The position numbers and the translations under genes were made by a program. This document shows, piece by piece, positions 24,609-31,938 of a stretch of DNA of 36,216 nt. Below the pieces are notes generated by a model that saw only the letters and a program-made list of their open reading frames with translations, was not told the DNA's origin and made no database searches. The stretch spans positions 1 to 36,216 of the forward strand of contig CAJIYT010000041.1 in the NCBI GenBank assembly GCA_905181715.1. Reading direction: 5' to 3'. Every line of letters starts with the position of its first letter. Position 1 is the first letter of the stretch. Origin of the DNA: an uncultured Candidatus Poseidoniales archaeon (lineage in GTDB: Archaea; Thermoplasmatota; Poseidoniia; Poseidoniales; Poseidoniaceae).

Positions 24609-25292
24609 TCAACACCTCTTTATGATAATCGAGGAAGATAATTCAGAGGCTATTTGAAAGTGTTTACCCTCGATTGAGTAACCCTCTCCCTCTCTGCTAA
24701 TCCGTGCATCCACAGCCATACCTGAAGATGCTATAGTTTCAAGTAATTGAGGAATGAAAAGTAGAATCTTTATTTCTCCGACTTCTCCATTCTTTAGTGC
24801 AGAAAGAGGGATTAATTCTTCAATCCCTTCCATTCGACTTTGAATTAATTGCGATGCCGATGGTATCTCCTTACCCGAAGGGTCGATTTGAGGGTTACCC
24901 AGAATACGAGTCAAGCATACCTCCAAATCATCATTGAACGCATGCTCCATGCGACAGGCGGTCTCATGTATATCGCCCTCGAAAGGTAAGATCGCCAACA
25001 AGGACTCTGCTAAACGATGACGGCGCTTCATTTGCTGACCAAAAGCGAGACCTGTGGTTGTCAATCGAACTCCCTTATACGGTTCATATTCAACAAAACC
25101 TTTGCGGGCTAGCCGCTGAACCATTTCCGTTGCAGACGCTGGAGAGACACTCAATAAATCTGCCAATTCGCCATTGCGAACTTGCTTGTCGGGATTTATC
25201 TCATAAAACTCGTAGAGGGTCTCCATATACTCCTCCTCGAATTCTTGGAAGTGCCCTCCTCCCATGCCTGATGCCAGCCCTAACTCACACAT
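24609..25292 (-). CDS. DtxR/MntR-family metal-dependent transcription regulator
   Basis: The 227-residue protein has a winged helix at about residues 22-75 (EEEYMETLYEFYEI, GELADLLSVSPASATEMVQR), then the dimerisation domain with metal-ligand candidates (RRHRLAESLL, HETACRMEHAFND with Cys, Glu and His), and a C-terminal FeoA/SH3-like part (ALKNGEVGEIKILLFIPQLL). Family members bind Fe(II) or Mn(II) and repress or activate metal uptake genes. No metal transporter is adjacent; instead it lies inside an operon with membrane and coiled-coil proteins, so its targets are open. The frame opens at a TTG in the end of the preceding gene; this ATG is eight bases behind that stop. Met16 of the longest frame is another possible start. 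Confidence 0.85.
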   Translation of the reverse strand: MCELGLASGMGGGHFQEFEEEYMETLYEFYEINPDKQVRNGELADLLSVSPASATEMVQRLARKGFVEYEPYKGVRLTTTGLAFGQQMKRRHRLAESLLAILPFEGDIHETACRMEHAFNDDLEVCLTRILGNPQIDPSGKEIPSASQLIQSRMEGIEELIPLSALKNGEVGEIKILLFIPQLLETIASSGMAVDARISREGEGYSIEGKHFQIASELSSSIIIKRC

Positions 25293-25299
25293 AATCTGT

Positions 25300-27768
25300 T
25301 CAGTCGGCAATGGCGGTGAAAATCACCTGACAATGCGGACAGCGGGCCTTTGCGGGACGCCTCTCATATGGCACTTTGATGGTGCTTTCACATTCAGGGC
25401 AAGCCAATGTATCATCTGAGGAAGAAGAGGTTAGCAATTCATTACTACTTTCATCTATTGTGGTTTTTGTTTTGCTTTCAGGAGCCGGCGCCTCTTCCGC
25501 TATCGGTTCAGGTTCGGATACGGATGATTCAACTGGGAAACTCAACTCACAGTCTGGACATCGGACCTTACCTGTATATGTCACTGGGACATTGAGTTTT
25601 ACCTCACAACTTGGACAATGGACTACGATTTTTTCATCAGTCACATCTTCTGCTCCTTTCGATTTGGATTTGGACTTGGGTTTTCTCACCTTCTCATCAG
25701 CATTACCTAGGGATGAAGCAATTCTCACACCCAAAATAACAACAGCGGCTAATAGAATACCTCCGCCTATTCCTTCCCACGCCAATGAAAAGCCAGTATC
25801 TGTGGTGGTAGTGTCGGTAGTGGTAGCAAAAGATTTGCTACTTTCTACTACTTGACCGCCTACAGACCAGCGCGCAGAAATATCTACTATCTCTGAATTA
25901 GGCCAAATTATTGAGACCTCCATTCCATTGCTCTTTTCAGTAAACGCTGGCGTTGCAGATTCCAATAAGATGTTGTTGCGTTCATCGAGAATAATTACTT
26001 GCCCTACCGGAATCGCCCCCGGCCCCTCATTACCAAATTGCAGCAGTATCGTAGTAGCAGTAGCGCCTACAGCCTCACCTGGTAAATCGAGTATCATTGT
26101 TGGGATAATCGAATTATCTGGCACCGCTACCTCAGCGAAAAGATCTGAATTTGCACCGACGACCCAACCTGTATTTTCTATTCTGATGAAAACCTCAGGC
26201 GCTGTTAAATCACCGAGATTCACTCTGCCACTTTCACTTCCAGCATAGATTGAACGATTACTACGAACTATCTCTTGATAGGCACCGTCGATAACTTGCC
26301 CAAAGACCAATTCCAATGAACGACTACGACCTTGAGAAAGATCGATTTGCCAATCAAGAATTATGCCATCCTCATCATAAACGACATCGACTATCTTAAT
26401 CGACACATCTTGAGTAGGTGAAATCGGTATTGTGATCAATCCTGAGAGACCACCCTCAACAGCGCCATCTGTACTGGTAACCTGCCATGAATAATTGACA
26501 TCGCCAATTAGATTAGCACTGACAAACGCAGAGATTTCTCCTGCCTCGCCACTATCTAATTCTACAACATCTCCATTGAAGGTTTCACCATCGACAGAGA
26601 TTTGCAAACGAGCATGACCTAAACCATCGCCTTCGTTTCTAAGCAATAGTGAAAACCGTAATTCGTCTCCTAAATGCCACGGTCCATCTAGAAGGAATGG
26701 TGTTGATGAACCTGCAGCGAGAAAACTAGCTGCTTCGATATCTAAGAGATAAGTCGCTATTTGATCACTATGAGTTCGCATACCAGAATGAGTACATGTC
26801 ATCAGACCAGGACGGGCTGTTGAAGAGAATTCTAATTGGCTAGTTGAGTTAATCGGCAATGATATATTACTACTAAAAATGGTTTCATCAGCAAAGATGC
26901 AACTGATCATTCCAGCAAATGTCTCCTCACCGGTGTTGCTTACATTTAATGACCAATCTAAGACCTCACCCGCTACGGGTTGAGTATGAGTCGATGTGAA
27001 TAACAAGGCTAGTTCAGGCAAAGGAGGAGGTCCTATAACCAAGGTACTGCTCACTGAATCATCACTAGCGTCACCGTCGGAAAGATTCTCGATAAATATC
27101 TCAAACTCTAATTCGCCTTCCAAAAGCATCGCAGTATTAACATTAAGCTGAGTAGCTGAATCAGCACTTGAATTGACAGTTATTGTGGCAATTGTCTCAC
27201 CAGCGAGGGTAGAATTAACTGTTCCATTCCAATCTACATCACCATCGTTCACAAGAAAAATAGTTAGATTAGCATAATCACCAGAACGCAAACTTGCATT
27301 GTTGGTAGCATAGCCATTCTCATCTACTGGATCTACTGTCAATGATGTAAGCGAGAGATCCAAAGGACGCAGTCTTTGCACCATTGTCCACCATGTCAAA
27401 GATTGCCCGCCGCTAGGGTCACCAACATCTCCGCTCACCTCAATTGAGAGATTGGAATATCCCAATGGTGCGTTGCCAATAGTGAATGGAATTGTTTTCA
27501 CCTCGGTATCATTTACCATCAAAGTGCCAGTTTCGCTATCTATCAAGCCTCCTTCAAGATCACGCAATGTTGCGGTCCAATTTACGATTGATTCAGTCGC
27601 ACCGCCTACACCCATTATGCTGAGATTAACCGATAATGGGCCCTGACCGACATCGCCATCGCCTTCGATAACAACTGTAGTCATCACTCCACCTGGCCCG
27701 GCATCAGCAAGAGGAATTAGGGCAAGGATTAGAAGAATCACGACAGCAACGGCTCTCCCCATATCCAT
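25300..27768 (-). CDS. secreted Ig-repeat protein with membrane helix and two cytoplasmic zinc ribbons
   Basis: The 822-residue product has a signal peptide (GRAVAVVILLILALIPLADA). Residues 30-630 form several beta-sandwich repeats of CARDB/Ig type (LSLTSLTVDPVDENG with NDGDVDWNGTV, LNVSNTGEETFAG, LRNEGDGLGHARL). A Thr-rich linker and a membrane helix (about 665-685) follow. The C-terminal 130 residues are on the other side of the membrane: a Lys/Ser-rich stretch, then two zinc ribbons (CPSC with CPDC near 718-740; CPEC with CPHC near 790-812) joined by an acidic linker. The ribbons look like MJ0042-type fingers. The topology suggests sensing outside and binding inside, which is inference. 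The start has AGGT nearby; the second Met two codons on is possible. The DtxR-type gene follows directly. Confidence 0.78.
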   Translation of the reverse strand: MDMGRAVAVVILLILALIPLADAGPGGVMTTVVIEGDGDVGQGPLSVNLSIMGVGGATESIVNWTATLRDLEGGLIDSETGTLMVNDTEVKTIPFTIGNAPLGYSNLSIEVSGDVGDPSGGQSLTWWTMVQRLRPLDLSLTSLTVDPVDENGYATNNASLRSGDYANLTIFLVNDGDVDWNGTVNSTLAGETIATITVNSSADSATQLNVNTAMLLEGELEFEIFIENLSDGDASDDSVSSTLVIGPPPLPELALLFTSTHTQPVAGEVLDWSLNVSNTGEETFAGMISCIFADETIFSSNISLPINSTSQLEFSSTARPGLMTCTHSGMRTHSDQIATYLLDIEAASFLAAGSSTPFLLDGPWHLGDELRFSLLLRNEGDGLGHARLQISVDGETFNGDVVELDSGEAGEISAFVSANLIGDVNYSWQVTSTDGAVEGGLSGLITIPISPTQDVSIKIVDVVYDEDGIILDWQIDLSQGRSRSLELVFGQVIDGAYQEIVRSNRSIYAGSESGRVNLGDLTAPEVFIRIENTGWVVGANSDLFAEVAVPDNSIIPTMILDLPGEAVGATATTILLQFGNEGPGAIPVGQVIILDERNNILLESATPAFTEKSNGMEVSIIWPNSEIVDISARWSVGGQVVESSKSFATTTDTTTTDTGFSLAWEGIGGGILLAAVVILGVRIASSLGNADEKVRKPKSKSKSKGAEDVTDEKIVVHCPSCEVKLNVPVTYTGKVRCPDCELSFPVESSVSEPEPIAEEAPAPESKTKTTIDESSNELLTSSSSDDTLACPECESTIKVPYERRPAKARCPHCQVIFTAIAD

Positions 27769-27822
27769 GACCTGCAAAAACCGGTTATTGACATTCACGC
27801 AACAATATGCTGCGACGCCACC

Positions 27823-27829
27823 TTTATCG
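27823..27829 (+). promoter_or_regulatory. TATA-like box for the coiled-coil/nucleotidyltransferase operon
   Basis: TTTATCG is centred near 27826; transcription would start close to 27850, just ahead of the ATG at 27859. This supports that ATG over the upstream in-frame GTG at 27841, which would lie outside the mRNA. Confidence 0.45.
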
Positions 27830-27839
27830 AAGGGTGTCA

Positions 27840-27851
27840 GGTGGCGCCACC
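27840..27851. promoter_or_regulatory. perfect 12-bp palindrome at the predicted transcription start
   Basis: GGTGGCGCCACC is a perfect palindrome lying between the TATA-like box and the first ATG, covering the predicted transcription start. A repressor bound here would block initiation. It might also be chance, since it falls in a GC-rich stretch. No known regulator motif is recognised. Confidence 0.35.
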
Positions 27852-27858
27852 GTTCACC

Positions 27859-28659
27859 ATGGACTCTTTGGAACTCCTTGCTGTCACGCCCGAACTCCTA
27901 GCCAAGGCTATCGTCCATCGTCGGGAGCGGTTGTTAGAGTTGATTCCCGAGGAACTGGAAGCCTGTAAGGCCCAACAATCAGAGGCTGAAGCTATGGCAA
28001 GAAGTGCCCGGAAGTCACGCGATGACATCAATGAGAAAGTTGCCTCGTTGAAGAATGAGCGCAATAGTGCCCAAAAAGAAGCAAAGCTACTTTTTGAACA
28101 GGCTGGAAGTTTACGCCAGGTGATGGTAGACGAAGGAAGAATGGCTGCGCCCGAACCAAAATGGGCTAAGGCTAAACTAGCTGCACGCCTAGCTGAAATC
28201 GAAAACAGACTGGAGACAACCAGTGGCGATCACAAAACTGAGGGCCGCTACATCAATGAGATGAAAGCCCTGATTCGTGAACATGAGCAATGGGTCGAAC
28301 AGAGAGCCGACTCACAACCAGAATTCACAAAGATGCGAGAATGTCAGAACCGAGCTGCCTTATTGATGGAAACAGCACAAAAAGCACATCAAGCGATGAC
28401 CGAATTAGCTGAGGCAAATCTCGACCGGCATGACACCTACGTTCGCTGGGAAGAAGGGCGCAGAAGATCCACCTCCAAGAGTAAGCGTCTAGATGATGCT
28501 CTAAAATCAAGTAATAGTGCCAAGGCTTTTTGGAATGACAAATTGAAAGCCGGTTTTGGTGTGTTACTCGAAGACTCAACACGTGTTGGAGAGGGTGGCA
28601 TGTCAAGCAAGGCGGTCGCCCGAGAGAAAAAGCAACAGCGGGAGAGTGAAGAGGAATGA
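27859..28659 (+). CDS. coiled-coil protein encoded upstream of the terminal nucleotidyltransferase
   Basis: The 266-residue product is nearly all helix, Ala/Glu/Lys/Arg-rich, with long coiled-coil stretches at about 25-90 and 110-230 (NEKVASLKNERNSAQKEAKL, RLAEIENRLETTSGDH, NRAALLMETAQKAHQAMTEL) and a basic/acidic tail (AREKKQQRESEEE). It has no catalytic motif. The composition and pattern recall the coiled-coil proteins at 21987 and 31939. Its last codons overlap the start of the nucleotidyltransferase gene as ATGA (four bases), so the two products are made together and may bind each other through the coiled coils; this is an inference. The start is placed at the ATG following the TATA-like box; a GTG at 27841 is in frame. 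Confidence 0.78.
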   Translation: MDSLELLAVTPELLAKAIVHRRERLLELIPEELEACKAQQSEAEAMARSARKSRDDINEKVASLKNERNSAQKEAKLLFEQAGSLRQVMVDEGRMAAPEPKWAKAKLAARLAEIENRLETTSGDHKTEGRYINEMKALIREHEQWVEQRADSQPEFTKMRECQNRAALLMETAQKAHQAMTELAEANLDRHDTYVRWEEGRRRSTSKSKRLDDALKSSNSAKAFWNDKLKAGFGVLLEDSTRVGEGGMSSKAVAREKKQQRESEEE

Positions 28660-30785
28660 GTTCTGAATCTCCGTCTTCGTTCGAACAGCGTTGGCCAGAA
28701 GTCCATCGGCAATTGAACTCTGAAAATGAAGAGGCGATTGTACTCGAGGGGAAATATCTCGATGCTGCCATCACTAAGGGTTTGAAAAGTCACAAAGAAA
28801 ACGATTCCACAAAAAAGCGCCGTGATGGCCTTATTCGCCACTTGGAGAAAATATTCACTACCAGGTTCAAGGGATGCAATGTACAGGCCTTTGGTTCGTC
28901 TCAAACCGGTCTTAATCTACGTAATGGCGATGTTGACCTGTGTCTAATAACTGGTTCGAAGGATGTTAAGAAAATACTGAAAAGAATGCGTGGCATTCTA
29001 AATGACCAAGGTATGGAAGACATCTTTACAATTCCTCGTGCACGTATTCCTATAGTCAAGTTTCGCGACCCAAGAAGTGGTTTTGACGTTGATATCGCAA
29101 TTAATAATAGTCTGGCACTGCATAATACTAAATTGCTCAAAGCCTATTCAGAATGTGATCCACGCATCAAAGATCTAATTCTTACTGTCAAGCACTGGGC
29201 GCTTCAAAGAGCGATTTGTGATGCTTACGAAGGGACTTTCTCTTCTTATGGTTGGACATTATTGGCGATTGCACATATGCAGATGATAGAACCAAACCTG
29301 GCGCCTAACCTCCAACTATCCGAGCAAAGAGAAGAAGTAGAAATTGGTAAAAAAGTCTATGATATTACAGTTTCAGAACAGATTAAAGCCGGTGAATCAA
29401 AATGCACAACTGGAGAACTGCTTGCAAGTTTCTTCGAGCGCTTTGCAAACAAATGGGATTGGCACGCAGATGTCATTTCGATCGCCAATGGAGGTTCTAT
29501 TTCCCGTGCAGAAAAGGGTTGGAAGTTCGCTGAACCAAGTGCAATTGAGGTAATCGAAGCCGCTGAGGATGGTAAAGATTTGCAGATGGGTTACCATCAT
29601 CTGAGTATTGAAGATCCCCTCGACAAACAACACGACCTTTGCCGCGTTGTAAGACCTGAAGGAGAATTAACGATTCGTGATGAATTATTGAGGGCTGCAA
29701 GAATGGTAGCAGAAGGTAAACCATTCACTAAGATCTGTGAAGTCGTACGACCAGAACGCTTCAAGAATGAAGAACCAGAAGATTTATTCCATGATTTAAG
29801 AGATCAAAAGGACCATGAGATAAAAAGTAAACTAGAGAACATTAACTCTGAGATAGATACCCTAACCACGCGTATGGATGCTCTAGAAAGCGAGCGGGCA
29901 TCTGCAATTCGAATGGCTAGAGCAATGCGAGGAATCATTGAAGAGACCGGTGATATTCGTAAAAAGCACAAGGATACTATTGTTGAAATTCGTAAGCGTG
30001 GCAAAGAGATTGATGTTGTCCGCAAAAAACGTGATTTGATCAATCGTAATGTAGTAATCCCAGTTCATATGGTTGAGGAGGAATTACTCAAACTATACAA
30101 TCGTCTCACCGCAGTAATCGATCGTGAACGAGTTCCATCTCTTAATCGTGAAAAGAATTGGTTCTCACTTTTCTTTGAATTGCAGCAAATGCACATTAAA
30201 GCTTGCGAAGCAGGAAGATTGCATACTGAATTCATTGAATTATCAAAAGCCCAAAGACAAGATATATCTCAGTTGAGAGATTTTGAAAGTGAGCATGACG
30301 ACGTCACTAAGAATCTACTCGATGAAGAGGTTTTACTCAAAGAAGAAGACGTCTCAAAAAGTGGTATGAAATCATGGGACAAGCGTGCTAATAGCATTAT
30401 GAGAGCTTTGCGACAGAGACGCAACCAAATGCACTCACTAAGGCGAGAGAAGGGTAGGCTTGAAGCTTGGATACGCAAGGACGAGAAGCGTCCAAGTGTG
30501 CGTAAGGGATCACCAAAAGACCAAGCCCGAGGAACTGGGAATCGTCGTGAACATCGTGGACCATCCCAGGCTGAAAAAGAAGAAATTCGTAAGAAAGCAG
30601 CCTCTGGAGCAACTATTTCTCTTGGCGACCTCGACACACTATTGAGTAGTGGTGGACTCAAAGGTTTGACTTCTGGTGATTCTAACTCAGACAAGAAACA
30701 ACGCAAGAAGAAATCTGCGATGAAAAACCTAGGTGATCTCTCTGCTCACCGCGGTTCCCGTAATCGATATTCTCGCAAGGACTGA
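28656..30785 (+). CDS. Cid1/TUTase-like terminal RNA nucleotidyltransferase fused to coiled coil
   Basis: Residues 40-360 carry the full core of eukaryotic non-canonical poly(A)/poly(U) polymerases. The GS motif is FGSSQTGL (79-86) and the first two catalytic Asp are 92 and 94 (GDVDLCL). The third is Asp146 in RIPIVKF...DVDIAINNSLALHN. The central domain has VKHWALQRAICDAYEGTFSS and YGWTLLAIAHMQ; the PAP-associated domain has TTGELLASFFERFA, AEKGWKFAEP and IEDPLDKQHDLCRVV. His326 aligns with the histidine (H336 in Cid1) that favours UTP over ATP, hinting at uridylation. Residues 380-600 are coiled coil, and 610-709 basic and disordered with a short motif (SGATISLGDLDTLLSS) also found in the window's coiled-coil proteins. 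Expected role: adding nucleotides to RNA 3' ends. CCA-adding enzyme and 2'-5' oligoadenylate synthetase fit less well. Confidence 0.88.
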   Translation: MSSESPSSFEQRWPEVHRQLNSENEEAIVLEGKYLDAAITKGLKSHKENDSTKKRRDGLIRHLEKIFTTRFKGCNVQAFGSSQTGLNLRNGDVDLCLITGSKDVKKILKRMRGILNDQGMEDIFTIPRARIPIVKFRDPRSGFDVDIAINNSLALHNTKLLKAYSECDPRIKDLILTVKHWALQRAICDAYEGTFSSYGWTLLAIAHMQMIEPNLAPNLQLSEQREEVEIGKKVYDITVSEQIKAGESKCTTGELLASFFERFANKWDWHADVISIANGGSISRAEKGWKFAEPSAIEVIEAAEDGKDLQMGYHHLSIEDPLDKQHDLCRVVRPEGELTIRDELLRAARMVAEGKPFTKICEVVRPERFKNEEPEDLFHDLRDQKDHEIKSKLENINSEIDTLTTRMDALESERASAIRMARAMRGIIEETGDIRKKHKDTIVEIRKRGKEIDVVRKKRDLINRNVVIPVHMVEEELLKLYNRLTAVIDRERVPSLNREKNWFSLFFELQQMHIKACEAGRLHTEFIELSKAQRQDISQLRDFESEHDDVTKNLLDEEVLLKEEDVSKSGMKSWDKRANSIMRALRQRRNQMHSLRREKGRLEAWIRKDEKRPSVRKGSPKDQARGTGNRREHRGPSQAEKEEIRKKAASGATISLGDLDTLLSSGGLKGLTSGDSNSDKKQRKKKSAMKNLGDLSAHRGSRNRYSRKD

Positions 30786-30803
30786 TATGACATAGCCCTT
30801 AGG

Positions 30804-31271
30804 GTGTTCGTGCCTCAATGGGTTGAAGGACTAACTCCAAGTGAGTTATCAGATGAATGGATTTCAGCCATCGCCAAATTATTTCTTGCCGAAACCGGTG
30901 AGATCTACAACCCTGCGGCGATAAGGGCATTACCAATCCCGATTTGGCGTGGGAATTTGCTATTGATAGATGGTGATAAGCCATCTGATCTAGCCGGTTT
31001 GCTTTGGTGTATGCCATATAGTGAAACCAGAGCAAGAGTAGTAGCATTTGCTATTCACGAGATTCATCAATCGAAGGGATTAGGCACTCAGGCTTGGGAT
31101 ATATTCTGTGACACTGCAAGAGAAGCCGGTCATTGTGAGATCCAGTTAGAGGTTCGTAAGAGTAATGAAAGGGCTATTGCTTTCTATAAAGAGCGAGGAT
31201 TGGAAATAATAGGAAAAATCGAAGGGTATTATTCAAATGGTGTGGGTTATGTGATGCGTGGTCAATTGTAG
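30804..31271 (+). CDS. GNAT-family N-acetyltransferase
   Basis: The 155-residue product has the GNAT acetyl-CoA motif A in VVAFAIHEIHQSKGLGTQAW (Q-x-x-G-x-G loop), followed by the motif B pattern EIQLEVRKSNERAIAFYKER and GLEIIGKIEGYY, as in RimI-type protein N-acetyltransferases. The substrate cannot be named; a protein or small amine is possible. The start is a GTG 18 bases behind the nucleotidyltransferase stop, with a second in-frame GTG two codons on. There is no ATG near the start of the domain. Co-transcription with the preceding genes is likely, and a link to their function is unproven. Confidence 0.82.
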   Translation: MFVPQWVEGLTPSELSDEWISAIAKLFLAETGEIYNPAAIRALPIPIWRGNLLLIDGDKPSDLAGLLWCMPYSETRARVVAFAIHEIHQSKGLGTQAWDIFCDTAREAGHCEIQLEVRKSNERAIAFYKERGLEIIGKIEGYYSNGVGYVMRGQL

Positions 31272-31308
31272 TTGCACAAAAGACCTCAAACTCTTCGACA
31301 TCAGCCCT

Positions 31309-31316
31309 AATAATCA
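31309..31316 (+). promoter_or_regulatory. TATA-like box for the Roadblock gene
   Basis: TAATAATC in an AT-rich stretch is centred about 28-30 bases ahead of the ATG at 31343, which has no ribosome binding site. This fits a leaderless transcript and suggests the Roadblock gene has its own promoter. Confidence 0.35.
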
Positions 31317-31342
31317 AACACGTCCTTGGTAAGCACCGGTTG

Positions 31343-31651
31343 ATGCGCACACGCCTACTCGCTGATTTACTCGCCGTACCAGGAGTAGAAAACTGCATGT
31401 TGATCGATGCTGATGGCTTCATTATCAGCGCCCTACCCCAAAACCGTGATGCAACCGCAGCTGCAATACCTGGAATGTTTTCTGGTGATGAATTTGAGAT
31501 GGTAACGATAGTATCCTCTGAATATACCATCATAGGACAATTATTGCCGAAAAATCACATCTTGGCTCTGATTATTGAGCCATCTTCCAATATGGGACTA
31601 GTCCGATCTAAACTAAAAGACATCTCAGTAAGACTAGGAGAAATGCTTTGA
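31343..31651 (+). CDS. Roadblock/LC7-domain protein
   Basis: The 102-residue protein is a single Roadblock/LC7 fold: LLADLLAVPGVENCMLIDAD (helix and first strand), GFIISALPQNRD, FEMVTIVSSEYTIIGQLLP and the last helix LVRSKLKDISVRLGEML. In bacteria and archaea these dimers regulate small Ras-like GTPases (MglB type) and in eukaryotes they sit in Ragulator and dynein. No GTPase is in the window, so this is an orphan copy here. The ATG follows an in-frame TTG; a TATA-like box supports the ATG. Its stop codon lies inside a 10-bp perfect inverted repeat. Confidence 0.78.
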   Translation: MRTRLLADLLAVPGVENCMLIDADGFIISALPQNRDATAAAIPGMFSGDEFEMVTIVSSEYTIIGQLLPKNHILALIIEPSSNMGLVRSKLKDISVRLGEML

Positions 31652-31667
31652 TTAGATTAATCAAAGC
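31645..31667. repeat. 10-bp perfect inverted repeat over the Roadblock stop codon
   Basis: GCTTTGATTA and TAATCAAAGC pair exactly around the spacer GAT. The stop TGA (31649-31651) lies in the left arm. In RNA it would form a strong hairpin at the end of the coding region; in DNA it could be a dyad operator. No T-run follows, so it is not a classic terminator. Confidence 0.5.
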
Positions 31668-31938
31668 GACAACTCATTCTTACTAGTCCATTTGAGTCAA
31701 TTCAATGTTCGTTATGATAACAACATTCAGAACGACAGAGCCCATAATCTCAAAGAATACGAACATTTTATTGTCCATCTTCTCATCGACACTGTTCAAG
31801 TGGTAAATTGTCTCCAATGATGGCAGGAGTTGAACGTATCCTTTGTGACAATACTGCATTGGATGAGGTTAAATGGAGGTGGCAGTACGGAGCGCTGTGC
31901 GATGGCGGGAGTCGTCCACAGAACAGGTGAGATGAACT
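31668..31938 (+). other. 271-base spacer without a recognised gene
   Basis: This stretch lies between the Roadblock and second coiled-coil genes, unusually long for this compact window. It holds one 37-codon frame (31817-31930, beginning MMAGVERILCDNTALDEV) that ends inside the ribosome binding site of the next gene; support for it being translated is poor. No tRNA fold was found. It could contain a promoter with a long leader or a small RNA, neither of which I can show. Confidence 0.4.

Noticed and set aside
25376..25855. 159-codon plus-strand frame, Ser/Val-rich
   Set aside because: Antisense to the zinc-ribbon end of the Ig-repeat protein, whose Cys motifs and linker are clearly the coding strand.
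28325..28904. Two overlapping minus-strand frames of about 150 codons
   Set aside because: They cross the coupled coiled-coil/transferase junction on the wrong strand; both plus-strand genes have strong support.
28656..29740. Reading the transferase as a CCA-adding enzyme or 2'-5' oligoadenylate synthetase
   Set aside because: The PAP-associated motifs (GELLASFF, IEDP with following His) and NNSLALHNT block are specific to the Cid1/GLD-2/Trf4 group and not to CCA enzymes; no OAS-type C-terminal motifs are present.
30269..30706. 145-codon minus-strand frame, Ser/Leu-rich
   Set aside because: Antisense to the coiled-coil tail of the transferase; composition mirrors Lys/Glu/Arg codons.
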